Notes: generated from the sequence alone by a model not told the origin. A DNA stretch of 64,000 bases from Brevinematales bacterium (GCA_020059465.1 JAGVBZ010000008.1:1-64000), one strand, 5' to 3'; counted from the first letter of the stretch, positions 51,518 to 60,614 are shown. Made by a program: numbers and translations.

Positions 51518-53317
51518 TTAATACTGTAGGCCCTTCCAGTCGCGTTTTTCGTCGTAGAAATAGGATTCGTAGATTTCGAGCAGGTTGTGTTTCAGGTCGG
51601 TTTTAAGGACTTCCTCGATTTCCTGCGGAGTGCTCATGTTCTTCACACTGTCCCACAAGGCCCGGGTATCGTTCGTATTGGACTTGAGGACTATAGTTTT
51701 TACCAGCGGAATGTACGCCGGGTTGATACTGAACCTTCGCAGCCCCATTCCGAGCAGGAGACGGATGTAAAGAGGATTACGCGCGATCTCGCCGCAGACC
51801 GACAACGGCGTATGATTCCTGCGGGCGTTGTGGATAGTCAGGCGGATCAGGTACAATACCGCCGGATTGAGCGGCTGATAGAACTTTGCAACCGACTGGT
51901 TGTTCCTGTCCACCGCGAGCGTGTATTGAACAAGATCGTTCGTGCCGATGCTGAAAAAATCCGCTTCCTTCGCGAGCTTGTCGGAAAGAAGCGCAGCCGA
52001 CGGTATCTCGATCATAATCCCGACAGGAATATTATACTTAAACGGCTTGCCCTCGCTCTTGACTTCGCTCTCGCACTGCTTGAAAATTTCCTTCACCCTG
52101 CGTACTTCGTCTATACAGGATATCATAGGGATCATGATCTTGACATTATCGTTGAATACGCTCGCGCGGATGATCGCACGAAGCTGCTGCTTGAATTTAT
52201 CCACTTCCTTCAGGAATACGCGGGTCGAACGCCATCCGAGGAACGGGTTCGGATCACGCGCCACATTATCGTTAATAAAGAACTTATCTCCCCCGATATC
52301 GAGGGTACGGATAACCACTTCCTTTTCCTGAAAGAGAAGGAGGAATTCCTTGTAAAGCTCGAACTGTTCGACTTCCGAAAGAAACTTCTGGCTCGCGATA
52401 AACGCTAATTCCGTACGAAAAAGCCCGATCCCCTCCGCGCCGTGACGCCGGGCAATATTAAGATCCATATTATTGGATACGTTGGCATATATCTGCACAT
52501 CCTCGCCGTCGTAGGTTTTCGACGGGAGCGCGACGACCTGGAATATTTCCTTTTCTTTCGCGTTATACGCGGCCTTGATATGCTGGTAATCCCCGCGCGT
52601 GTTCTCGTCGGGGTCGATGACCACCATCCCCTTGTATCCGTCCACTACTATCTGATCTTTCTTTTTCACATAGGAAAGCAGGTCTTTGATCCCGAATACC
52701 GCCGGAATTTCCAACGATTCCGCGATGATCGCGGCATGCGACGTCGTACCGCCTGACTCGGTGGCAATCCCCATCACATAGTCCTTGGGGATATGGAGTA
52801 CTTCTGCGGCGGATACTTCCTCCGCTACCAGAATAATCGGTTCCTGTATCGCCGACAGATCGATGTCGCCGAAAAGTTTCCGCAGGATGCGGTCGGCAAT
52901 CGCCTTAAAATCGAGATAACGACTCTGGAAATACTCGTTTTCCAGCTTGTCGAATTCCCTTTTGATATTTTCAAGCTCGAATACCATCGCCACATCGGCG
53001 GGATAAAGCTGGTTCTTTATTGTCTCAGGCACCTGTTTGTTGAATAATTCTTCGTCGAGGAGGAGGGAATAAAAGGATATGATCTGGGCGTTCTGCTGAT
53101 TCATCTGCTCGGGATTTCGTTTCTTGAGGGATTCGATCTCCTCGCGCACCTTTGCGATCGCGTCCCGGTACCGCTTCACCTCAGCGTCGACCTGGGATTC
53201 GTCAATCCGTGCATTATAATGCACGCTTTTCATGACATCGTGTCGTATCAGCACATTTCCTATAGCGATTCCTTTTGAAATGGGAATACCCCGCAAGGAA
53301 TACAATGTATCCTCCAT
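51518..53317 (-). CDS. ptsI: PTS enzyme I (phosphoenolpyruvate-protein phosphotransferase)
   Basis: A 595-599 residue enzyme I. The phospho-histidine region reads ESGGTTSHAAIIAESLEIPA near residue 190. The PEP-binding C-terminal barrel has RTLDIGGDKF, GTNDLVQYTLAVDRNN and VCGEIARNP with the active-site Cys. It takes phosphate from PEP and passes it to HPr in the cytoplasm. HPr and EII genes are not adjacent. The ATG at 53317 has no ribosome site, because GGAGG lies inside codons 1-3; GGAGG then serves the TTG at 53305 with 5-nt spacing, so translation probably begins there (595 residues). Promoter TTGATA-17-TATAAT. Confidence 0.95.
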   Translation of the reverse strand: MEDTLYSLRGIPISKGIAIGNVLIRHDVMKSVHYNARIDESQVDAEVKRYRDAIAKVREEIESLKKRNPEQMNQQNAQIISFYSLLLDEELFNKQVPETIKNQLYPADVAMVFELENIKREFDKLENEYFQSRYLDFKAIADRILRKLFGDIDLSAIQEPIILVAEEVSAAEVLHIPKDYVMGIATESGGTTSHAAIIAESLEIPAVFGIKDLLSYVKKKDQIVVDGYKGMVVIDPDENTRGDYQHIKAAYNAKEKEIFQVVALPSKTYDGEDVQIYANVSNNMDLNIARRHGAEGIGLFRTELAFIASQKFLSEVEQFELYKEFLLLFQEKEVVIRTLDIGGDKFFINDNVARDPNPFLGWRSTRVFLKEVDKFKQQLRAIIRASVFNDNVKIMIPMISCIDEVRRVKEIFKQCESEVKSEGKPFKYNIPVGIMIEIPSAALLSDKLAKEADFFSIGTNDLVQYTLAVDRNNQSVAKFYQPLNPAVLYLIRLTIHNARRNHTPLSVCGEIARNPLYIRLLLGMGLRRFSINPAYIPLVKTIVLKSNTNDTRALWDSVKNMSTPQEIEEVLKTDLKHNLLEIYESYFYDEKRDWKGLQY

Positions 53318-53337
53318 TGTAAAAAAACACTTTGCTT

Positions 53338-53366
53338 ATTATAACAGATTTTTACAAGAATATCAA
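53338..53366 (-). promoter_or_regulatory. promoter of ptsI
   Basis: Minus-strand TTGATA (53361-53366), 17-nt spacer, TATAAT (53338-53343). Confidence 0.7.
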
Positions 53367-53437
53367 ATCCTTTATCAGGGAACTGAACTTGTAATGTTTA
53401 CAACAATATATCGTAATCCCCGTACGGCCGCCGGAAT

Positions 53438-55198
53438 TTAATGGATTAGGAACGCGATACTGAAGGTGCTTCCCCTGCCGTATTTGCTTTTTAGTCTCAC
53501 CGAACCACCGTAGTATCCGATGAATGTTTTCACCATATATAACCCAAGCCCAGCGCCCCACTCGTTGAATGACGCGGATTCCTCGGTGCGGTAGAACTGC
53601 CCGAAAATGCTCTCGAGTTCCTTCTCCTTGATTCCCTGCCCTGTATCGATGATATCCACCAACAGGTATTCGTCTTTCTTGTACCCGCGAATATCAACCA
53701 TTCCATTGGGTTTATTATAGAAGATAGCGTTGGAAATCATCTCATCGAGTATCGTCCGGATAACAGTCTCATTGCCGAGGAAATTCTGGAATTCGGGCGA
53801 GAAATTCATCGTTATTGTCACTTTGCGTTTTTCACGCTCCTCGCTGTGCCGGTCGATGATCTCGCGGCACAGCCGCGCGAAATTCACCCTGTCGGCGAAC
53901 AGGTCTTTCACTTCCTGCTCGATCGATGTAATGGTCAGCACTTTATTTACCGTGTTATCGAATTTGTTGACCTGCGCAAGTATCCTGAGAAGCCCCTTCT
54001 GTTTCATATCGGGACTCATCGTCGTATCGTCGATCAGTTTCTGAATCTGTTTCTGAATATTCGCGACCGGTTGGGCAAGGTACTCGGATACATGGCTCAT
54101 GAATTGAGTCTTTAAATTTACCAGCTTCAGCAGTTCGTCGTTCTGCTTCCGGATACGTTCATAGAGCGCGGTGTTATTCACCGATATGGACGCCTGTGAG
54201 GAAAATATCTCCGCGACTTCCAGATCGAGATGCTTAAAAGTATCGCTGTCGGAGATAGTGTCCAGGTAGATAACACCCAGCGTCTTATCCTCGTAGGTCA
54301 GAGGGATGCATATGATGGATATATTGTAGTTCTTCCGCCCGATGCGGACCTTCTGGTTGACAATCAGTTTACTTCTTTTCGAACGGATCACCTCGTCGAT
54401 CACTCCCGATGAGAAGCGGAACGATTTTTTCGCAAGGTCGCGGAGTTCCAGTTTATAGAGACTCTCGGGCTTCAGCTCAACATCGTTCGATATAAACAAG
54501 ACCCCCCGCTGCGCGTTCAGGGACTGCACAAGACTGCGGAGTATTTTATCGAACAGGATATCCTCGTCCATCAGCGAACTGATGGAATGATTGATCTCCA
54601 ATACATTTCGAAGCGCGGTATCGCGTTGGGCAAGTTCCCGCATAGTAAGTTCGGATAGATGCTCGCGCGCCTGAATAATTCTCTGAGCCTCCTGACGTTC
54701 GATATCGGTCAGGTATTGAAGATTCTCCTGCGCCTTTACCGTGTCCACCGCAGAACGCTTTTCACGGTCTGATAGCTCAAGTATCTTCTGCTGAGCTTCG
54801 ATTACCTTCTCCCGCTCAATCCTCTCCTGATCGCTCAGCATCTCGACGCTCTCGAGCGCCTTTATTGTGGCCTCGGCCTGAATTTTTTCCTTGACCGCGA
54901 GGCCGTGCAGACTCTCGTGCGCGCGGATCACATCTTCCGCGTTCTGGATCTCCTTCACCATGTACTCGCGGATCAATTCCTGCGCGCCGATGATTTCGTC
55001 CGCTTCTTTCCGTTCTTTTGCCGCCAATGTCGCGAGCGCGTTATATGCCTCGGAAACTTTTTCGAGATGTATAATATAGTCGTCCTTTGTCTTCATGATA
55101 CTGCTCAGACGCTTTATCTCGTTTTCCTGTTCCATGATTTTTTTCATTAAGTCCCTAGGACCGTTCCCAATTGTCCCGGTTTTCGACTTTTTCGGCAT
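53438..55198 (-). CDS. GAF/HATPase sensor kinase with seven 21-residue coiled-coil repeats and no H-box histidine
   Basis: A 586-residue cytoplasmic protein. Residues 51-197 are seven exact-length 21-residue units, each starting with Ala (for example AQENLQYLTDIERQEAQRII), i.e. three heptads per unit: a rigid coiled-coil stalk. A GAF domain spans ~200-345. The dimerisation helix follows, but its H-box reads FMSHVSEYLAQPV, where Glu372 stands at the usual phospho-accepting His. The HATPase domain (N-box DEMISNAIFYN, DTGQGI, GAGLGLYMV) looks intact. It is therefore an ATP-binding domain without the normal acceptor. AGGAG before the ATG; promoter TTGACA-17-TATAGT. Confidence 0.82.
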   Translation of the reverse strand: MPKKSKTGTIGNGPRDLMKKIMEQENEIKRLSSIMKTKDDYIIHLEKVSEAYNALATLAAKERKEADEIIGAQELIREYMVKEIQNAEDVIRAHESLHGLAVKEKIQAEATIKALESVEMLSDQERIEREKVIEAQQKILELSDREKRSAVDTVKAQENLQYLTDIERQEAQRIIQAREHLSELTMRELAQRDTALRNVLEINHSISSLMDEDILFDKILRSLVQSLNAQRGVLFISNDVELKPESLYKLELRDLAKKSFRFSSGVIDEVIRSKRSKLIVNQKVRIGRKNYNISIICIPLTYEDKTLGVIYLDTISDSDTFKHLDLEVAEIFSSQASISVNNTALYERIRKQNDELLKLVNLKTQFMSHVSEYLAQPVANIQKQIQKLIDDTTMSPDMKQKGLLRILAQVNKFDNTVNKVLTITSIEQEVKDLFADRVNFARLCREIIDRHSEEREKRKVTITMNFSPEFQNFLGNETVIRTILDEMISNAIFYNKPNGMVDIRGYKKDEYLLVDIIDTGQGIKEKELESIFGQFYRTEESASFNEWGAGLGLYMVKTFIGYYGGSVRLKSKYGRGSTFSIAFLIH

Positions 55199-55233
55199 AA
55201 ACGCTCCTTTTGCGAAAACAAATCGGCAAATTA

Positions 55234-55262
55234 ACTATATATCAACTCCTGACGAATGTCAA
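55234..55262 (-). promoter_or_regulatory. promoter of the coiled-coil kinase gene
   Basis: Minus-strand TTGACA (55257-55262), 17-nt spacer, TATAGT (55234-55239). Confidence 0.7.
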
Positions 55263-55320
55263 TAGTCCTTTTATTTTCGGAACAAACCCTTCTATAAATT
55301 CAATTCATGCCCTGTTTTCC

Positions 55321-55349
55321 TTGCATTTATATAGAAAATACCCTAAAAT
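55321..55349 (+). promoter_or_regulatory. promoter of the dodecin gene
   Basis: TTGCAT (55321-55326), 17-nt spacer, TAAAAT (55344-55349). Confidence 0.65.
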
Positions 55350-55372
55350 TGGGCGAATATAAGGAGGCCGAT

Positions 55373-55576
55373 ATGCCGATTGTAAAAGTCATTGAAATTC
55401 TCGCCGAATCGAAGAAAAGCTGGGAGGACGCCGCATCCAACGCCGTCAACGAAGCATCCAAGACTGTAAAGGACATCACCGGCGTGGACGTGCTCGGATT
55501 CAAGGCCGACGTCAAGGACGGAAAGGTCGTCAATTATAAAGCCCATTGCAAGATCGCGTTTGTAGTCGCAAGATAG
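55373..55576 (+). CDS. dodecin
   Basis: I start at the ATG at 55373 (67 residues), which has AAGGAGG 5 nt upstream and lies behind a promoter. The short sequence MPIVKVIEILAESKKSWEDA then AVNEASKTVKDITGVDVLGF matches dodecin length and pattern (a strand, a helix, two strands). Dodecins form hollow dodecamers that bind flavin (or CoA) in the cytoplasm and act as storage or buffer. The residue used for flavin stacking (usually Trp in the first helix) may be the Trp in KSWEDA. It is a single-gene unit. Confidence 0.9.
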   Translation: MPIVKVIEILAESKKSWEDAASNAVNEASKTVKDITGVDVLGFKADVKDGKVVNYKAHCKIAFVVAR

Positions 55577-55670
55577 GGAACACCCCGCGTTTCATTGCGT
55601 AAAACAGATACTGCCGGCGAACCGCCATGATTTTGAATTCAATATCATATACTCGATAAATGCTCTTTCA

Positions 55671-56432
55671 CTACCCAATCTCTCCCCAGAATACCTGCGT
55701 CTCGTATTTCAATACGACTTTTCCGCCGGATTGACAGCGTTCGAATAGATCCCGCAGTCCCGCGAACATTTCGTCATAATGTTCCTCGCCCTTCAGCGGG
55801 GTATAGGACGCCGACAGCATCCTTCCCTCGATACCCGTGTAATCGAACTCCTGCGAATTATTGAAAAACGCTCGGTGAAATACGCCGTCCCTGAACAGCG
55901 CGGCGAAATCGTTATCCTTGAGACGCTTATGCACCAGATTATGATAACGGTAAACAAACCGCTCTAAAAGGGCGTTGTATCCCTCGCAGAACGGGTCGCC
56001 CTCGGTCACCCGGTCGTTCCAAATCAGGACGGCATTCCCGCCGGGTTTGAGGATTCGCGCGAATTCCCGTTTCGCCCCGTCGAAATCGAACCAATGGAAC
56101 GCCTGCGCGGCGGTAATAAAATCGACGCTTCGGCTATCGAGGCCTGTTTCCTCGGCGGGCGCCTGCACAGCAGTGAATCCGTCCATCCCAGCAAGGTCGT
56201 GCTCCGCCTGCGCGAGCATCTCCGGGTTCGGCTCGACCGCGTAAACCGTCGCGCCCCTGTCCAGTAGAATACGTGTAAATATTCCCGTACCCGCGCCGAG
56301 ATCCGCGACAGTCACCCCCGGCGCAAATCCGACGTCGCCGAACAGATAATCGATAGCTTCGACGGGATACGCCGGACGGTACTTCGAATAGTTTTCCACC
56401 CGGTTCGAGAACCTTGTTTTTCCGTTGTTCAT
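55671..56432 (-). CDS. class I SAM-dependent methyltransferase
   Basis: I start at ATG 56432 (253 residues) behind AGGAG; the ORF-track extension reads through a terminator. The Rossmann methyltransferase motifs are clear: VADLGAGTGIFTRILLDRG (motif I), YAVEPNPEML (motif II), VDFITAAQAFHWFD and LKPGGNAVLIW. The HWFD segment is common in the UbiE/YcgJ-like group of small-molecule methyltransferases. The substrate is unknown. It is a single gene with no related neighbour. Confidence 0.87.
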   Translation of the reverse strand: MNNGKTRFSNRVENYSKYRPAYPVEAIDYLFGDVGFAPGVTVADLGAGTGIFTRILLDRGATVYAVEPNPEMLAQAEHDLAGMDGFTAVQAPAEETGLDSRSVDFITAAQAFHWFDFDGAKREFARILKPGGNAVLIWNDRVTEGDPFCEGYNALLERFVYRYHNLVHKRLKDNDFAALFRDGVFHRAFFNNSQEFDYTGIEGRMLSASYTPLKGEEHYDEMFAGLRDLFERCQSGGKVVLKYETQVFWGEIG

Positions 56433-56450
56433 TCTCGCTCCTGTAAAAAA

Positions 56451-56469
56451 AAGCCCCAGTTCGGGGCTT
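56451..56469 (-). terminator. terminator downstream of the D15 barrel gene
   Basis: AAGCCCC/GGGGCTT stem followed on the minus strand by eight T. It lies between the barrel gene and the methyltransferase, beyond the inverted repeat. Confidence 0.75.
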
Positions 56470-56485
56470 ATTAACAAATTGCTAT

Positions 56486-56577
56486 TGTCATTGCGAGGCA
56501 CGATCCGAAGCAATCTATTTTACTGCCGTATAAGGAATAAAACAGACTGCTTCACCGAATTGCGCCTCGCAGCGACA
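56486..56577. repeat. inverted repeat element
   Basis: The left arm (56486-56516) begins TGTCATTGCGAGGCACGATC; the reverse complement of the right arm (56544-56577) begins TGTCGCTGCGAGGCGCAATT. Arms are ~31-34 nt with several mismatches, separated by 27 nt. It has the look of a non-autonomous mobile repeat of the 'TTGCGAGG...GAAGCAATCT' sort seen between genes in many bacteria. A degenerate single arm is near 5100. Confidence 0.6.
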
Positions 56578-56633
56578 TATCATGATCGAAGTTCATTGTT
56601 CGTCATCACCCCTTCGGCCGGGGGTCTGCAGTA

Positions 56634-57857
56634 TTAGAACTGATGGTCTAATCCGATATAGACGCCCATCTGGTCTCTCCAGAATCCGAAGTCGGCGGCG
56701 ATAATAAAGTCCTCGCCCCATAAAACACGGAGTGCCGCGCCCCAAGTCACCTCTAATTCGTTGAGGTTCAATGAAGAGATATCATGCCATGTACCCCCGA
56801 TATCCGAAAACAGGACGAGTTCCAGATGCCAGATATCCCATAGGAACGGGCCGAAATCGAGGAAGCGCCACCGGATTTCCGGGGTGAATATGATTTTCAG
56901 GTTGTCGACAAAACGGAATTTCGGGATACCCCGCATCGTATCGTTCCCGCCGATCCCGTCCGCCGGCTGTACCCCGCCGACTTTCTGCGCCTTAAAGAAC
57001 GGAACCTCGCCGAATAACTGGTCGTACATCAGGCGTTCCGCGATCACGAGCCGTTTATAGGACGGGAACGGATCGAAATATGCCGAATGCTTGAACGTCA
57101 GGCGGGAGTAGTTATACATCCCCGCAAGCGCAAATTCGTACATGATCTCGTTATATGTTCCCGAATGAGGGTTCGGTTCATAGTCCCGGTTGTCGAAACG
57201 GAACCCGACCATCATCGACCAGACAGTTCCGCCGTCCAAACCGAGGGGTTTACTGTCCATCAGGTAGGACGTTTTATTCGACTGCACCGTGCTTTTTGAA
57301 AAACTGTACCCTTCGAGATAACTCCCTACCAGGAGATCGAAGGTCTTGTCATGCCCGAACGACTTACCCCATGCCAGCGGAGTACTGATGGTAAAATAGA
57401 TATACGGATGCCTCTGCTCATAGAAATAATTCGTTACGTTGGTATATCCGAGGGTTGCGGCTGGATCGACGATGGAATCAGCGTAACCGTAAAAATTCTC
57501 GGCGAGCGCGAAAATGTATTCCGCCATACCCTGCACACGAAACGGCTGGCCGGCAATCCATAACGCGGGGATATCGAAACGGATATCCGGATCCATCTGT
57601 CCCTTGGTAGTATAGGTAAATTCGGTATATATTTTCCAAAGATAATCCTTCGATTTGCCGTCATACCCGTAGAGAGAAACGCTTATCCCGAAACCCACGC
57701 CTGTATCGGTGTCGCCGTATACTAACGGAAAAGGCTTAAATGCCACACCCGCCTCGGGAATCCCCGTATTCGTGTTGGTTGTCATATTAGTGCCCTGAGC
57801 CGCCGCAACACCCGCAATCCCCGCCGTAAAGAGTACCGATAGAAGAATCCGCTTCAT
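56634..57857 (-). CDS. outer-membrane protein of the BamA/D15 surface-antigen type
   Basis: A 407-residue protein with a signal peptide (MKRILLSVLFTAGIAGVAAA) and AAGGAGG before the ATG. The C-terminal half shows the D15/BamA barrel pattern: FRFDNRDYEPNPHSGTYNE, then GGNDTMRGIPKFRFVD, which holds the RG element of the loop 6 motif, and a final strand ending in LDHQF with terminal Phe. No POTRA repeats precede the barrel, so it is not the main BamA. It more likely belongs to the group of short patatin-associated or solo D15 barrels. Promoter TTGACA-16-TATAAT. Confidence 0.8.
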   Translation of the reverse strand: MKRILLSVLFTAGIAGVAAAQGTNMTTNTNTGIPEAGVAFKPFPLVYGDTDTGVGFGISVSLYGYDGKSKDYLWKIYTEFTYTTKGQMDPDIRFDIPALWIAGQPFRVQGMAEYIFALAENFYGYADSIVDPAATLGYTNVTNYFYEQRHPYIYFTISTPLAWGKSFGHDKTFDLLVGSYLEGYSFSKSTVQSNKTSYLMDSKPLGLDGGTVWSMMVGFRFDNRDYEPNPHSGTYNEIMYEFALAGMYNYSRLTFKHSAYFDPFPSYKRLVIAERLMYDQLFGEVPFFKAQKVGGVQPADGIGGNDTMRGIPKFRFVDNLKIIFTPEIRWRFLDFGPFLWDIWHLELVLFSDIGGTWHDISSLNLNELEVTWGAALRVLWGEDFIIAADFGFWRDQMGVYIGLDHQF

Positions 57858-57883
57858 CTTTGCCTCCTTTTCATAGTGTTCTC

Positions 57884-57911
57884 ATTATAATGAAGAAATC
57901 CGCCGTGTCAA
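57884..57911 (-). promoter_or_regulatory. promoter of the D15 barrel gene
   Basis: Minus-strand TTGACA (57906-57911), 16-nt spacer, TATAAT (57884-57889). Confidence 0.75.
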
Positions 57912-58034
57912 TCATTTATTCCGAGAAATAGCGTACAGATGCTTATTCAATATCGTCCATAGCACCGCACCTGCCCTTTCACACTCCGAAGGATATTTCC
58001 GCCCATTGTCGCCCCGGGCATGCCGAAGGGAGGT

Positions 58035-58063
58035 TTGCCTTTTTCGTGCAATACTGTTATAAT
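58035..58063 (+). promoter_or_regulatory. promoter of the 58089 gene
   Basis: TTGCCT (58035-58040), 17-nt spacer, TATAAT (58058-58063). It ends 25 nt before the ATG, which excludes the longer ORF-track start. Confidence 0.7.
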
Positions 58064-58088
58064 AGAAACAAGAAAACAGGAATTACCA

Positions 58089-58910
58089 ATGAAAAAAAAT
58101 CGCGGGCTTCTTGCCCTGCTCATCACGTTCATCCTTCTCGCTGTAGGCGTGTTCTCTCTCCGTCCGTTCTGGGGCTCCGAGATGCCGAATTTTGTCATGC
58201 GTCAGGTCTCGAAATATCTCACCTACTCCAAGAATAAGAAACCGAAAAACGTCTATATCGGCGAACCCTCCGCAAAACTGGTCGTCCCGGCAGATGTTCA
58301 TTTACTGAACGTCCCTGAAGAATGGAACGGAGTTTATACCGGCAAACTGGGCGGGAAACCGATAAAGGTACTTGTCGCCAACGGAAGCATTACCTACGCG
58401 GTCGGATACTACTATAAAAAAATCCCGCATATGATCACTGTCCCGGAATACTACCTTTACCAAGGCATCCACCCTGTTATTACATACGACACCGTCACTA
58501 TTCAAGGGAAAAAAGGCCCCACCGTTTTCAGTTTTACCAACGGCCAAATAACTATTACCGAGAACGGGATCGAGACCGGGAGTTTCGTACGTGTATCGGG
58601 ATTTACGGCATATTCGGTTATCCCGTCCAAATGGAGCGGAGTATATATCGGGGTCGTGGGGTTTATGGGGATTCGCGCATGGGCGGCAGGCGGAAGTTTT
58701 ACCGTAGGCCTGGGTAATTATAACGGAAAACGCATTATCATCACCCTGCCGGAACAGGCATACTATACCGGATATCCGTTCACGGTAACTGAGGACAGAA
58801 TCACCGCGTCCATACCGCCCCTCAACGCGGAAATGGAACTGATGATCGCCTCCAACAAGGTCGCGGTATGGGGGAACGGGAAAAAGATCGGTTCGGTCAT
58901 GAAAGATTAG
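58089..58910 (+). CDS. hypothetical exported protein with two similar beta-rich halves
   Basis: I start at the ATG at 58089 (273 residues) with AGGAA upstream. An N-terminal membrane segment or signal (LLALLITFILLAVGVFSL) is followed by a beta-rich exported part. Two halves resemble each other: VPEEWNGVYTGKLGGKPIKV with later ITVPEYYLYQG, and IPSKWSGVYIGVVGFMGIRA with later ITLPEQAYYTG. This internal repeat of ~100 residues suggests a duplicated beta domain. No family was recognised. The next gene begins 44 nt downstream and is probably in the same transcript. Confidence 0.6.
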   Translation: MKKNRGLLALLITFILLAVGVFSLRPFWGSEMPNFVMRQVSKYLTYSKNKKPKNVYIGEPSAKLVVPADVHLLNVPEEWNGVYTGKLGGKPIKVLVANGSITYAVGYYYKKIPHMITVPEYYLYQGIHPVITYDTVTIQGKKGPTVFSFTNGQITITENGIETGSFVRVSGFTAYSVIPSKWSGVYIGVVGFMGIRAWAAGGSFTVGLGNYNGKRIIITLPEQAYYTGYPFTVTEDRITASIPPLNAEMELMIASNKVAVWGNGKKIGSVMKD

Positions 58911-58954
58911 TTTCTCAGAGTTTAAACAAAATATCTTTCCACGAGGGAGAGTCT

Positions 58955-60553
58955 ATGAAAAAACTCTATTTCGTCATTCTATTTCTAATTATAGTGTTTT
59001 CCGGACAGGGTTTCGCGATAATCCCGGAGGCGTACGATGATCTCTATCAAATCCTGACGACCCGGTTTGCCGGCAAGATCAAGCAGTGGTCGGACGGCGA
59101 TCCGTTATCCTTATTTTCCACCGTGTACAAGTTCGACCAACAGGGGTGGATCAATTATATCAAAGACCCGACCGGGTGTTTTACAGTGGCCTATGAAGCG
59201 GACCGTACGGTGATAACGGTCGAGGGGGAATTCTACGATAAGTCTTATTACTACTGCCGTTTCACGCTGACCACGAACCGGGATTTCCAGAACGTCATTG
59301 TAGAAAACGGCGCGTCCAGGACTAAAACGGTAATCCAATTCACCTACGGCGCCAACGGGAAACTTATCCATAAAAAGGTAATTGTTTCCAAGGATGGCAA
59401 GGATAAGACCCTCGACCTGAAATATATTTACGACGGAAAGGGAGTCCTGCTCGAGGAGAACACGTACGAGAACGGCGAAATGCTGACCTATAAGCAGGCG
59501 TATGTTTGCGACGCGAGCGGGTGTGTCCTCGAGAAAACATCGTTCTACAAGAGCCAGTTCGATAATAAACCTAAACTGACCGAAAAGAATGTGTATACCT
59601 ATGATTCAGCGTACAATGTCACGTCCAAGAAGGTATACGATTATCACGGTGTGTTGAAGGACAGTATGGGATATGCCTATAACTCGCAGAAAAATATCAT
59701 CGAGAAAACTCACTACCTTCAGGGGGGAAAGGTCGATTATTCGACCATGTACCATTACTCCGCGGACGAGATGAAACTACTCTATTCGTATACCTATAAA
59801 GGCGGGGTCTATTCGTCAGTCCAGAAATTCCTGTACGATGCGAACGGCAGCATGATCCAGAAGTACTATTTCACCCCCGAAGGGAAGCTCGACAGTTTCA
59901 TGAAAGTCACGCTCGACGCGAAAAATAGAATTACCGAGGAAGTTTACTACAACGATAAGACGCAGATCGATTATACGCTCAGATACGTCTACGATTCGAA
60001 GGGGCTGATGACCGAGCAGAACGAGGTTTATCCCGACAATAGTAAGGGATTCCGGTATGTGTATACCTACGATTCGAAGGGATACCTCACCCTCGAAACA
60101 GACTACGAGCCCGGCGGAAAGCTCGATTCTACCTATAAATATATCAACAGCCCTGCCGGTAAGGTACAGACACTGATTTGCGCCGGTCCCGACGGGAAAA
60201 TGCAGTACCGCATCGAGTATCTTTACAATCCCGACGGCAAGCTCGCCAAAGAGAAAAAGTACAATCAGGACAATATGCTGGAATACACTTACCAGTACAT
60301 TTTCAATCATATGGGACAGGTGATGGAGGAACGTAAAATCACCCCGTCGGGAAATATCATATACGGCTATCTTCTATGGTATAACAACAAGGGCAGACTT
60401 GTCACAAAGAAGGAATATTCCCCCGGATGCATGCTCGACATCCGCGAAATCTATACGTACGACTCGAAGGGAAACCTTATCCTCATCGAGACATCGGATA
60501 CCGGCGGCAATATTGTCAAAAAGCAGGAGTACCGGATTCTCTACTGGGAATAG
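58955..60553 (+). CDS. secreted protein with YD/RHS-like repeats
   Basis: I start at ATG 58955 (532 residues) behind GAGGGAG. A signal peptide (MKKLYFVILFLIIVFSGQGFA) precedes a ~100-residue N-domain. From about 130 onward there are some fourteen repeats of ~24 residues with the YD pattern, such as YVYDSKGLMTEQNEVYPD and YTYDSKGYLTLETDYEPGGK. They resemble RHS/YD repeats, which form a beta-strand shell, but there is no RHS core cleavage motif and no C-terminal toxin domain: the chain ends with a repeat. It is probably a surface or periplasmic binding protein rather than an RHS toxin. Confidence 0.75.
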   Translation: MKKLYFVILFLIIVFSGQGFAIIPEAYDDLYQILTTRFAGKIKQWSDGDPLSLFSTVYKFDQQGWINYIKDPTGCFTVAYEADRTVITVEGEFYDKSYYYCRFTLTTNRDFQNVIVENGASRTKTVIQFTYGANGKLIHKKVIVSKDGKDKTLDLKYIYDGKGVLLEENTYENGEMLTYKQAYVCDASGCVLEKTSFYKSQFDNKPKLTEKNVYTYDSAYNVTSKKVYDYHGVLKDSMGYAYNSQKNIIEKTHYLQGGKVDYSTMYHYSADEMKLLYSYTYKGGVYSSVQKFLYDANGSMIQKYYFTPEGKLDSFMKVTLDAKNRITEEVYYNDKTQIDYTLRYVYDSKGLMTEQNEVYPDNSKGFRYVYTYDSKGYLTLETDYEPGGKLDSTYKYINSPAGKVQTLICAGPDGKMQYRIEYLYNPDGKLAKEKKYNQDNMLEYTYQYIFNHMGQVMEERKITPSGNIIYGYLLWYNNKGRLVTKKEYSPGCMLDIREIYTYDSKGNLILIETSDTGGNIVKKQEYRILYWE

Positions 60554-60614
60554 CCCCCGGCTTCGTTCAGGGGGACATTCCGGAGAAATACTATCTAGGA
60601 CTGATGAGGAAAAA

